NCBI GenBank assembly: GCA_014728435.1
Contig: WJLP01000013.1
Span: 1-10,907 of the forward strand
DNA from: Candidatus Uhrbacteria bacterium
GTDB lineage: Bacteria; Patescibacteriota; Patescibacteriia; 2-12-FULL-60-25
Direction of reading: 5' to 3'
Length of the DNA stretch: 10,907 nt
The notes under the pieces were generated by a model, which was not told where the DNA came from, did no database searches, and saw only the letters and a program-made list of their open reading frames with translations. Of this stretch, positions 5,427 through 10,907 are shown one piece after another (within the stretch, counting starts at the first letter, position 1; each line of letters begins with the position of its first letter). Made by a program: the position numbers and the translations under genes.

Positions 5427-5807
5427 TTAATTTGAGCGAGAATCAGGTGAATCAAGGTTCAGACGTTGATCCGGGAACAGGAATTTTACGACGATGAAAC
5501 CCATGGCAATGATTTGCGCGAAGTTTTCGCCGATGACTACGTAGAGAAAGTATTGATAATCTAGAAAGTTTAAGACTTTAAAGCCGATTAGTGCTGTGAG
5601 GAGGACCTGAAAGGCTATCATTATGGAAATGAAAATGACGAGGTAGAGCGACCAGCGATCGCGGAGCTTGTAATAGCGTTCAAAGCCGGATACATGGGCG
5701 GCGCGTTCGCGTAAAGCGAGTTTAACCTGGTCTTTGCGTTCGGAAAAATCGAGCTCTTCTTTGGGCTCTATCCTGGCTTTTATATCCGCGACAGATATCT
5801 CAGGCAT
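5427..5807 (-). CDS. Two-helix membrane protein paired with the ImmA-like gene
   Basis: From the ATG at 5807 the product has 126 residues. The N-terminal half (about 1-50) is charged and cytosolic (VADIKARIEPKEELDF, then a KLALRERAAHV helix). Two hydrophobic helices follow, about 53-75 (WSLYLVIFISIMIAFQVLL) and 85-110 (YFLYVVIGENFAQIIAMGF), with a short polar tail. I prefer this start to the in-frame ATG at 5879: it overlaps the upstream stop by 8 bases (ATGCCTGA), the usual arrangement for coupled translation, and upstream residues only mirror the other gene. No family is recognised. The tight overlap suggests a joint role with the ImmA-like protein, perhaps tethering or sensing at the membrane; this is inference. 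Confidence 0.8.
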   Translation of the reverse strand: MPEISVADIKARIEPKEELDFSERKDQVKLALRERAAHVSGFERYYKLRDRWSLYLVIFISIMIAFQVLLTALIGFKVLNFLDYQYFLYVVIGENFAQIIAMGFIVVKFLFPDQRLNLDSPDSRSN

Positions 5808-6306
5808 ATTTTTTCTGCGCCCCTTCGGCGCCATACTCCAATTGCAGGCGATAACCAATAAAATCATCCGGCACGCCAAAGATACGCCCCAGTGTGTGCA
5901 AATTGTCGTCTTTGTATTTTTCGAGCAAGCTTTCGGGGACTAAAAGGTGCGCCGCAAAAAAGAGAGACTCTTTTTCGATTGGAGTTTCCATTTCGCCAAT
6001 CGGTACGCGGCGCAAGACGTTTAGTGAGCCGTCAGTGGTAATCTTGTCTTTATTGAGGATATAACGGCCGAGCAGGATGGCGACACTGACCGCCTGGCGT
6101 TCTTCGGTATCTTTTTCGTTTATGAAGATGCTGTCGCCGTCAATAAAACCCGAGATTTTCGCGCCGTAGTCCTTAAAATCGGCTTCAACCAACTCAAAAT
6201 TGTAATTAGAGGCAATTTCATCAATGCCCACGGGCGGCGCGACTACGTAATTATCATGCATGACGCGCTCCACTTGTTCGATGATGGCGGATTCTGCCTC
6301 ATTCAT
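5800..6306 (-). CDS. ImmA/IrrE-like protein lacking the HExxH zinc motif (pseudo-peptidase)
   Basis: The 168-residue product follows the ImmA/IrrE metallopeptidase layout. It has a YVVAPPVGIDEIASNYNFELV start (about 20-40), an SGFIDGDSIFIN strand (52-63), EERQAVSVAILLGRYILN (68-85), then EKESLFFAAHLLVP (111-124). Active relatives read AHELGHYLLH at the third segment and E..AN.FAAELLMP at the fourth. Here the aligned residues are A-I-L-L-G-R-Y-I-L-N, so both zinc histidines and the catalytic Glu are replaced (Ile77, Leu78, Arg81). The downstream Glu (111 or 113) remains. ImmA and IrrE cleave repressors; this one should not hydrolyse peptides by that mechanism and may instead bind or sense. The frame is intact and overlaps the membrane protein gene, so it is probably not a decaying pseudogene. 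Shine-Dalgarno is weak (AAGG, 10 bases upstream). Confidence 0.75.
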   Translation of the reverse strand: MNEAESAIIEQVERVMHDNYVVAPPVGIDEIASNYNFELVEADFKDYGAKISGFIDGDSIFINEKDTEERQAVSVAILLGRYILNKDKITTDGSLNVLRRVPIGEMETPIEKESLFFAAHLLVPESLLEKYKDDNLHTLGRIFGVPDDFIGYRLQLEYGAEGAQKKYA

Positions 6307-6340
6307 ATTGGATAGACCTTAGCGAGGGGGTAAAAAAAGC

Positions 6341-6382
6341 ACAACCCCATCCCCAGCCCCTCCCCTTTTCAAGGGAGAGGGA
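6341..6382. repeat. C-rich dispersed palindromic (REP-like) element
   Basis: A run of CCCC/CCC blocks (CAACCCCATCCCCAG) leads into an imperfect hairpin, CTCCCCTT facing AAGGGAG. From general knowledge, elements of this C-rich-plus-hairpin form are scattered between genes in many unrelated bacteria. It lies between the pyrB terminator and the ImmA-like gene. Confidence 0.55.
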
Positions 6383-6383
6383 T

Positions 6384-6406
6384 AAAAAAACCACCCGAGA
6401 GGTGGT
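6384..6406 (-). terminator. Rho-independent terminator of pyrB
   Basis: On the - strand ACCACC and GGTGGT form a perfect 6-bp stem around a five-base loop, followed by a T-tract. The stem starts on the first base after the stop codon of pyrB. Confidence 0.9.
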
Positions 6407-7396
6407 CTACTCGCTACGGAGTATTTCCTTGAGAATCCCCATGCGTACATACATTCCGTATTCGGACTGACGGAAATACGCAGCGCGTGGATCCGGATCG
6501 ACCTCATTGGAGATCTCACCGACGCGTGGGAGCGGATGCATGAGAATCATCTTTCCTTTTGGTTTTGCGTGAGCCATTGTTTCGGCTGTGACTATAAACG
6601 GATTATCGATCCGCTTCTCTTCTTCGGTCATGCGCTCCCGCTGAACGCGGGTGATATAGAGAACATCACTCTCCGCTACCACATCATTATCGAGACGATC
6701 CAATTCTCTGGGCACAACACCCTGGCCGCGGAGCTCGGCGAGTTTTTCCGCAGGCATACGCAGGCTGGCGGGTGATACGAAGTTGATTTTGACATCTTCA
6801 TAGAGCGTTAGCAGCCGCGCAAGCGAATGAACCGTGCGCCCGTGAGCCAAATCGCCAACCATGGTTACCGTTAGGCCGTCGATACTACTTAGCTCGCGCT
6901 GTATGGTGAAGAGGTCGAGCAGAGCTTGAGTAGGGTGCTCTCCCTTGCCATCACCGGCGTTAATGATGGGTACGGGGCTGCATTCTGCCGCTTTTGCAAC
7001 AGAACCTTCCTCCGGATGACGCATGACAATGGCGTCCGTGTATCCGCCAAGTGTGCGGATTGTGTCGCGAAGAGATTCACCCTTGGAGACCGAGGAGAAT
7101 TGAACGTTATTGATGGCAATGGCACTGCCGCCCAGTCGTTCGATCGCGGTGAAGAATGAGGACATTGTTCGAGTTGAAGGCTCAAAGAATAGGCAGGCAA
7201 GCACCTTGCCGGAAAGAAAACCCACCTTGCCGACCTCCTGCACCATGGTGAGCATCTTTTCAGAGGCCGGAAAGAGCACCTCGTCCAAATCCTCACGAGT
7301 GAATTGACGGACAGAAATGACATGATTTCGCCATTGTGTTTCGCCATTCTTGAGATTGACCTTGGGTGTAAAACGTTTTTTAACCGCAACGAGCAT
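6407..7396 (-). CDS. pyrB: Aspartate carbamoyltransferase catalytic subunit
   Basis: This enzyme joins carbamoyl phosphate and aspartate, the committed step of pyrimidine synthesis. Numbering from the chosen start (329 residues): the carbamoyl-phosphate motif FFEPSTRT ends in S74-T-R-T77, the mobile loop SKGES holds Lys105, and GDGKGEHPTQALLDLFTI (about 149-166) is the family signature. GDLAHGR (181-187) starts the aspartate domain, RVQRE (250-254) matches the aspartate-binding loop, and HPLPR (287-291) is intact. All known catalytic residues I can place are present. I chose the ATG at 7396 because GGGAGG lies 5 bases upstream; the in-frame ATG at 7474 lacks this. The protein is somewhat longer than the usual 305-310 residues, through an N-terminal extension. 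No pyrI or other pyr gene is in the window. It is flanked by its own terminator. Confidence 0.96.
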   Translation of the reverse strand: MLVAVKKRFTPKVNLKNGETQWRNHVISVRQFTREDLDEVLFPASEKMLTMVQEVGKVGFLSGKVLACLFFEPSTRTMSSFFTAIERLGGSAIAINNVQFSSVSKGESLRDTIRTLGGYTDAIVMRHPEEGSVAKAAECSPVPIINAGDGKGEHPTQALLDLFTIQRELSSIDGLTVTMVGDLAHGRTVHSLARLLTLYEDVKINFVSPASLRMPAEKLAELRGQGVVPRELDRLDNDVVAESDVLYITRVQRERMTEEEKRIDNPFIVTAETMAHAKPKGKMILMHPLPRVGEISNEVDPDPRAAYFRQSEYGMYVRMGILKEILRSE

Positions 7397-7401
7397 GACA
7401 G

Positions 7402-7407
7402 CCTCCC
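7402..7407 (-). promoter_or_regulatory. Shine-Dalgarno of pyrB
   Basis: GGGAGG on the - strand, 5 bases before the ATG at 7396. It decides the start against the longer in-frame reading. Confidence 0.85.
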
Positions 7408-7439
7408 AGCTTTTTTGGTTCTTAATGTGCGTTGTCGGT

Positions 7440-7468
7440 ATATTGAAACCAGCGCGTAAACAAGTCAA
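7440..7468 (-). promoter_or_regulatory. Possible pyrB promoter
   Basis: TTGACT (7463-7468) is a good -35 box on the - strand. At 17 bases spacing the -10 is only CAATAT (3 of 6), and TATACC lies at 20 bases. The predicted leader is about 35 bases with no visible attenuator. Confidence 0.35.
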
Positions 7469-7532
7469 ACCCACTCACTCACCATTGTTACACCCTATCT
7501 TAGTAAGAAAGTGCTGGGTTGATATTTAGAAC

Positions 7533-7554
7533 AAAAAACCGCCGGAGTGGCGGT
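7533..7554 (-). terminator. Rho-independent terminator of the 8856 gene
   Basis: On the - strand ACCGCC and GGCGGT form a perfect 6-bp stem with a five-base loop, followed by a run of T. It begins 6 bases after the stop codon. Confidence 0.88.
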
Positions 7555-7560
7555 AGGTGT

Positions 7561-8856
7561 TTAAATTTTTCTGGAGATGTCGACCAGACTGTTTTTAACG
7601 GCTATCCAGTCGTCTTCGGCGATGTCTTGTTTCATGTCACCGAGCAAGAGCTGTACGCGCTCTTTTTTAGGACTACGGATACTTTGGTCGTATATCTTTC
7701 CCAGACGCGTTTCGAACGAGTGATCCGGCTCATCCGCAGAGCGAGGCACCTCGGTGAAGAGTTTATGTAAGATTATATCAAACTCATCGGGTGCCATGCT
7801 GTACGTGATTTTAATCTTGCCTGCCGTTTTGGTTTGTTTGCGACGCTTTTGTTCTTGGCGTTTCAAACGATACACAAGCTCGGACAGTGGGAAAATGATT
7901 TCCATCTGCAGGACATCAAGTGCGAATGCCCAGCGAGTGCCCTCGCGCAAGCGGTTGGTAAGGTGGCGGATTCGCTCTTCATCCATCCGTTTCTCGAGAG
8001 CATAACGAAGCTCCAGTAAATCTTGAGCTGTGTGCATCGCAAAGCGCCGAAAAGGCAGAGCACGGATAGCTGACGCACGGATGTAGAAATCATGCACCAT
8101 GGCCATAGAATGGCCGGTGGTTTGCCCGGCCATAAGCTGGTCCGCGGCATCCGTGGTGCAGATACTGCGCCAAAGATCGTTAAAGAATTCCATGTGTTCG
8201 TTTATAAGCCGGAAACAACGTACGGCTTTGTGATCCATGTGAGTGGACAACCAGCCAATCATGTCTTGGCGCTTGCGCAGTTCTGTTCCCGCGCCGTACA
8301 TAGCATAGCGCTGGGCGCCGGGATTGCGCCGGCCAAGTGAATCTATGTCCATGATACCGCGCCACATATGCCCCTCGGCGCGCTTCTTGCGCTCGTCGAT
8401 CTTGTACCGATAAGAGCCGGCCAGATCCCCCATACCCACATTCAGATCAGATTGTACATGAGCAAAGAGCGGACCCAGATTCATCAAAAAGGTTGTGTAC
8501 TCATGCAGAGCCTGAATAGTGTCTTCGATTTCCGCGTCTTCGGTATGAGGTGCACCATCTGCGCCATAGTTGGCCACAGCATGGCTTGCACCGCGGAAGG
8601 CATCATAAAGGCCGTATTCATAAATATCGTGTGTGGTATTGCCATCAGTGCGCCGGGTGCGCTCTTTGTTGGCGCGGAAGATTGAGCCGGCACTGCAAGT
8701 TTTGCTTCGGACTTTCCTGTTGGGCTTGCGCAGGTCGGCATCATGCAAAAGGATGGCATCTCCCCAGCTATAAACCAGGAAATCGCCTTGCATCATATAT
8801 CCTTGATTACAAACCGACATATCTTCAACCAATTGACCCAATGAGCTGGTTCTCAT
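7561..8856 (-). CDS. 431-residue soluble protein of unknown family
   Basis: No signal peptide or membrane helix is seen. Residues 1-100 mix short strands and polar loops (GDFLVYSWGDAILLHDADLR; NTTHDIYEYGLYDAFRGASHA). From about 105 the chain is mostly helical with many Arg, Met, His and aromatic residues (DTIQALHEYTTFLMNLGPLFAHV, 112-134; HDFYIRASAIRALPFRRFAM, 255-274; a long helix about 278-345 ending in a basic cluster KRQEQKRRKQ). The C-terminal part (about 355-431) is helical and mixed-charge. I recognise no family or active-site motif. The basic cluster could contact nucleic acid, but this is speculation. It has a full set of signals (promoter, Shine-Dalgarno AGGGAGAGGG, terminator), so it is a single-gene unit, probably under repressor control through the palindrome on its -10 box. 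Confidence 0.85.
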   Translation of the reverse strand: MRTSSLGQLVEDMSVCNQGYMMQGDFLVYSWGDAILLHDADLRKPNRKVRSKTCSAGSIFRANKERTRRTDGNTTHDIYEYGLYDAFRGASHAVANYGADGAPHTEDAEIEDTIQALHEYTTFLMNLGPLFAHVQSDLNVGMGDLAGSYRYKIDERKKRAEGHMWRGIMDIDSLGRRNPGAQRYAMYGAGTELRKRQDMIGWLSTHMDHKAVRCFRLINEHMEFFNDLWRSICTTDAADQLMAGQTTGHSMAMVHDFYIRASAIRALPFRRFAMHTAQDLLELRYALEKRMDEERIRHLTNRLREGTRWAFALDVLQMEIIFPLSELVYRLKRQEQKRRKQTKTAGKIKITYSMAPDEFDIILHKLFTEVPRSADEPDHSFETRLGKIYDQSIRSPKKERVQLLLGDMKQDIAEDDWIAVKNSLVDISRKI

Positions 8857-8858
8857 TT

Positions 8859-8868
8859 CCCTCTCCCT
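8859..8868 (-). promoter_or_regulatory. Shine-Dalgarno of the 8856 gene
   Basis: AGGGAGAGGG on the - strand ends 2 bases before the ATG; the inner GGGAG core is spaced about 8 bases from it. Confidence 0.7.
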
Positions 8869-8878
8869 TGTGAACGTT

Positions 8879-8896
8879 CTGCTCCAATTAGAGCAG
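8879..8896. promoter_or_regulatory. 18-base palindrome over the -10 box (operator candidate)
   Basis: On the - strand CTGCTCTAATTGGAGCAG has perfect 6-base arms and a near-symmetric centre. It contains the complete -10 box of the 8856 gene, so a bound dimer would block RNA polymerase. Confidence 0.6.
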
Positions 8897-8915
8897 AAAG
8901 ATTTAGATAAGTCAA
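8887..8915 (-). promoter_or_regulatory. Promoter of the 8856 gene
   Basis: TTGACT (8910-8915, 5 of 6) and TCTAAT (8887-8892, 5 of 6) with a 17-base spacer on the - strand. The predicted start is near 8880, giving a leader of about 24 bases that carries the Shine-Dalgarno. Confidence 0.75.
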
Positions 8916-9044
8916 TACTGCAATCTTTGAAATAAACCCTTGTGAATAAGAGCTTTTCGCAATGCGGATTTTAAAACCTGTCAAGAGCAAGAAAGGAGCC
9001 TTTTGTCTTTTTGTTGAATAAATCTAACAGCTATTTGATTTTTG

Positions 9045-9072
9045 TACGATGTACGACGTATGCTGTACGAAT
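9045..9072. repeat. Heptamer array (TACGATG-like x4)
   Basis: TACGATG, TACGACG, TATGCTG, TACGAAT in register. Read on the other strand the units are ATCGTAC/GTCGTAC-like, close to the AACGTAC unit at 9832-9859. Confidence 0.7.
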
Positions 9073-9089
9073 TTACAAGTTTGTAAATT
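9070..9089. other. Perfect AT-rich palindrome
   Basis: AATTTACAAGTTTGTAAATT has 9-base arms with a two-base centre. Its TTTACAAG motif recurs in the 9193-9227 hairpin. It may be a protein-binding site or a hairpin; no U-tract suits a terminator on the + strand. Confidence 0.5.
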
Positions 9090-9192
9090 TTAACAAGTTG
9101 AATAAATCACGCGCTCGAGGTTGAGACGATACCCAGTTTATCCACGAGAAAATAAAAACCCGTGTCATACTAAAAGTAATAATAAATGGGAA

Positions 9193-9227
9193 CTTGTAAA
9201 AAGATTCGAACAGGGGATCTTTACAAG
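9193..9227 (+). promoter_or_regulatory. Hairpin just upstream of the lamin-tail gene
   Basis: CTTGTAAAAAGAT (9193-9205) pairs with ATCTTTACAAG (9217-9227), 11 bp with a two-A bulge, around an 11-base loop containing AGGGG. It ends 17 bases before the ATG, so it would lie in the 5' leader if transcription starts further up. A role in translation control is a guess. Confidence 0.45.
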
Positions 9228-9244
9228 GACCGAGATAAATTTGT

Positions 9245-10907
9245 ATGAGGAGATGCAAGTTAATTTGCAGATGGGCTTTGATTACTCAACTGCTGGTAAT
9301 AATGTTTCTGGCCTTACCAAAAGCCGCGCAAGCAGGAGAGTTGGTTTACATCAGCGAAGTGGCTTGGGCGGGCAGTTCTTTGAGCACTGCCGATGAATGG
9401 ATCGAGCTGGCTAATCCGGCGGATAGAGCTGTTGATGTAAGCGGCTGGCGGCTTACAGGCGCGGGTTCGGGCGACCGAGACATTGTCTTTGCCAGTGACA
9501 CTTGGATACCGGCAAACGGCGCTCTCTTGGCAGCCAATTATGATGCTGGGAGTAATAAGGCGGCCGCAGACGTGACACCCGACATTGTGACGAGTACGGT
9601 TTCACTTTCCAATTCAAAAATGCTAATTCGGCTTTTTGACGCGGATGGCGTGCTTTTAGATCAAGCCGGGGATGGGAGCGCGCCGTTTGCCGGCTTCTCG
9701 GATGAGACAAAAGCCAGCATGGTCCGGACGGATGCAAAAACGCTTGGTGACAGTGACTCGGTTTGGGTGACATGCGAATCGGCGGAGAACATGTTGACGA
9801 GCGACTGTGGTACGCCGGGTATTTTAGAGGGCGTACAACGTACAACGCACAACGTAGAAAATGGCGAGGCGGTGACCAGTACGGGAGCTGTTGCGACGAG
9901 CACTGAAGCGGCCGGCGTTGCGACCGGCACCGAGGCGGATGACTCTGCGGCCGGCGCAGGCGCTGCCTCGACGAGTTCTTTGCCGGCGGTAAGCGCAACC
10001 GGTACGGCGCCGGAGGGGCTTGCGGCAACATCGACCGGTGTTGCGGCAACATCGACCGAGCCGGCGGCTGACACTGATACCGGCAGTGAGACAGTGGCGA
10101 CAAGTACGCCGCCCGCTATTGCAAGCGATGAGCTTTTAGCTCCCACGTCAACCGTGATGAGTGAACCGCAAAGCCAATTGCCGAGATCCGCTTTTCAGCA
10201 TGAGACCATGGTTAGGTTCTTGCGCATAAATGAGGTTATGGCTGCTCCGGATGACGGCAAAGAATGGGTGGAGCTGGTAAATTTGGCGGCGGACAGGACT
10301 GTTTTGTTAGACGGCTTGGAGATTCACGATTCGGTGGGGCGCGCCATAAAGCTTAAAGGTGAAATCAGGCCGCGGGAAAAGTATAAAGTTTTCGAGCTTG
10401 GTTCGAGCAAGTTTAATAATGGCGGAGACTCGGTTTATCTGCAGACAGAAGGCGGGTTGGTGGTGGATACGCTGACTTATGCGGGTCATGAAAAAGGCAT
10501 GGCCTTGGCGCGGGACGCCAAACAGACGTGGCAATACACATACTTCCCCACTCCGGGCGGCACGAACATTATCCGCGAGGAAGAGGTGAAGATAAAATAT
10601 GAATTGGAGGCAAGTGACTCTGATGAGGGGATTGAAGCAAAGCCAATGGCTCAAGCCGCGGTGGCTTCATCCAGTGCGGCGACGCAAACCGCAAGCTCAA
10701 CCTTAGATACACAGGCCACCGCAAGCAGGACGGAAAGCGGGACGCACGTGGGACGGCAAGCATTATTGCGCCTAAATGAGATCATGCCCAATCCGGCAGA
10801 AGGAGAAGAATGGGTGGAGATTATCTCGTTTGCCACGGGCACGGCAAGTTTGGAAGGTTTGGAATTACATGATAGCGCGAACAAGCTGATGAGTTTGGCG
10901 GGCGAGA
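9245..10907 (+). CDS. Secreted multi-domain lamin-tail-domain (LTD) protein, 3' partial
   Basis: The frame is open from the ATG at 9245 to the window end (554 codons), with an in-frame stop at 9236 just upstream. Residues 1-30 are a classical signal peptide: basic start (MRRCK), hydrophobic core (LLVIMFLAL), and an AQA cleavage site before Gly31. LTD1 spans about 31-190 (ELVYISEVAWAG, DEWIELAN, GWRLTGAG). LTD2 spans about 322-440 (LRINEVM, KEWVELVNLA, GLEIHDS, GGDSVYL). LTD3 begins near 506 (LRLNEIMPNP, EEWVEIISFA, GLELHDS) and is cut by the window. Ala/Thr/Ser-rich linkers (about 198-320, 445-503) join them. The family is an Ig-like fold found in secreted bacterial proteins and often assigned to surface or nucleic-acid roles; the role here is unknown. 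A heptamer array lies at the start of linker 1. No clear Shine-Dalgarno. Confidence 0.88.
   Translation, partial: MRRCKLICRWALITQLLVIMFLALPKAAQAGELVYISEVAWAGSSLSTADEWIELANPADRAVDVSGWRLTGAGSGDRDIVFASDTWIPANGALLAANYDAGSNKAAADVTPDIVTSTVSLSNSKMLIRLFDADGVLLDQAGDGSAPFAGFSDETKASMVRTDAKTLGDSDSVWVTCESAENMLTSDCGTPGILEGVQRTTHNVENGEAVTSTGAVATSTEAAGVATGTEADDSAAGAGAASTSSLPAVSATGTAPEGLAATSTGVAATSTEPAADTDTGSETVATSTPPAIASDELLAPTSTVMSEPQSQLPRSAFQHETMVRFLRINEVMAAPDDGKEWVELVNLAADRTVLLDGLEIHDSVGRAIKLKGEIRPREKYKVFELGSSKFNNGGDSVYLQTEGGLVVDTLTYAGHEKGMALARDAKQTWQYTYFPTPGGTNIIREEEVKIKYELEASDSDEGIEAKPMAQAAVASSSAATQTASSTLDTQATASRTESGTHVGRQALLRLNEIMPNPAEGEEWVEIISFATGTASLEGLELHDSANKLMSLAGE
9832..9859. repeat. Heptamer array (CGTACAA x4) inside the LTD gene
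   Basis: CGTACAA, CGTACAA, CGCACAA, CGTAGAA in register, i.e. AACGTAC in rotation, one base from the AACTTAC unit at 5345. It encodes the boundary between LTD1 and its Ala/Thr-rich linker, without breaking the frame. Confidence 0.85.

Larger units (their letters stand above)
9013..9108. repeat. 12-base direct repeat GTTGAATAAATC
   Basis: Perfect copies at 9013-9024 and 9097-9108, offset by 84 bases. Between them lie the heptamer array (9045-9072) and the palindrome (9070-9089). Confidence 0.7.
8857..9244. other. Divergent spacer between the 8856 and 9245 genes
   Basis: This 388-base AT-rich stretch holds the promoter and palindrome of the 8856 gene, a 12-base direct repeat (9013 and 9097) bracketing a heptamer array and a perfect palindrome, and a hairpin just before the 9245 gene. 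No convincing promoter for the 9245 gene and no reading frame were found. Confidence 0.6.

Noticed and set aside
5800..5802. Recoded TGA (glycine code of Gracilibacteria/Absconditabacteria)
   Set aside because: TGA at 5800 ends a gene in the expected place beside a coupled start, and no recognised gene needs TGA read-through.
5808..5879. Longer start of the two-helix membrane protein at 5879
   Set aside because: The extra residues lie entirely in the 3' end of the ImmA-like gene in another frame; the ATG at 5807 gives the usual short overlap.
5800..6306. ImmA-like gene as a decaying pseudogene
   Set aside because: The frame is intact, all other family segments are kept and the overlap with the next gene is preserved; only the zinc motif is changed.
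7397..7474. Longer pyrB start at 7474
   Set aside because: The extra 26 residues match no part of the family, contain the candidate promoter, and the GGGAGG at 7402-7407 fits the ATG at 7396.
9201..9227. tRNA-like TTCGAA segment near 9206
   Set aside because: Neither strand gives a five-pair T-stem, an anticodon arm or an acceptor stem around it; it is the loop of the 9193-9227 hairpin.
9453..10146. Two long - strand reading frames opposite the LTD gene
   Set aside because: They are shadows of the GC-rich Ala/Thr linkers of the + strand gene, which has a signal peptide and recognisable domains; the antisense products are Pro/Ser/Arg-rich and featureless.

Overview
The window looks like a chromosomal segment from a bacterium of the Candidate Phyla Radiation (Patescibacteria) type. 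This is an inference, resting on the long secreted lamin-tail-domain protein, many small proteins without recognisable families, short compact genes and mixed translation-start signals. TGA acts as a stop (gene ending at 5800), which argues against the TGA-recoded lineages. Only one gene, pyrB, is a clear housekeeping enzyme. No tRNA, rRNA, CRISPR array or complete insertion sequence was found.

Layout. 2-1294 (+): C-terminal 430 residues of a probable all-helical (alpha/alpha)6 toroid protein. 1308-1718 (+): small lipoprotein. 1938-2435 (+): acidic cytosolic protein of unknown function. 3315-2443 (-): single-pass membrane protein, convergent with the previous gene. 4412-3510 (-): secreted six-cysteine beta-rich protein with a clear terminator. 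4413-4852: a 440-base gap with a promoter running straight into a terminator hairpin, plus repeats. 5332-4853 (-): NlpC/P60-like cysteine peptidase without a signal peptide. 6306-5800 and 5807-5427 (-): overlapping pair made of an ImmA/IrrE-like protein that has lost its zinc-binding HExxH motif and a two-helix membrane protein. 7396-6407 (-): pyrB with Shine-Dalgarno and terminator. 8856-7561 (-): 431-residue protein of unknown family, with a good promoter whose -10 box lies inside a palindrome. 9245-10907 (+, runs off the end): secreted protein with at least three lamin-tail domains.

Signals. Four rho-independent terminator candidates are visible, all on the minus strand; three of them directly follow a stop codon. 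Three genes have a purine-rich Shine-Dalgarno (4412, 7396, 8856). Three others (1938, 3315, 5332) have a -10 box only 6-9 bases before the start codon, which predicts leaderless mRNAs.

The most unusual feature is a family of degenerate tandem micro-repeats with a strict 7-base period at 1370-1397, 3343-3419, 5345-5407, 9045-9072 and 9832-9859. The units are related to AACTTAC/AACTTAG/AACGTAC/AACTTGG. Two arrays lie inside coding regions. Two lie directly upstream of predicted leaderless promoters. A second family with a 9-base unit (AAGTCYRTC) occupies the spacers at 1740-1773 and 4492-4569, and a third (AATCCTGGA-like) lies at 3434-3471.
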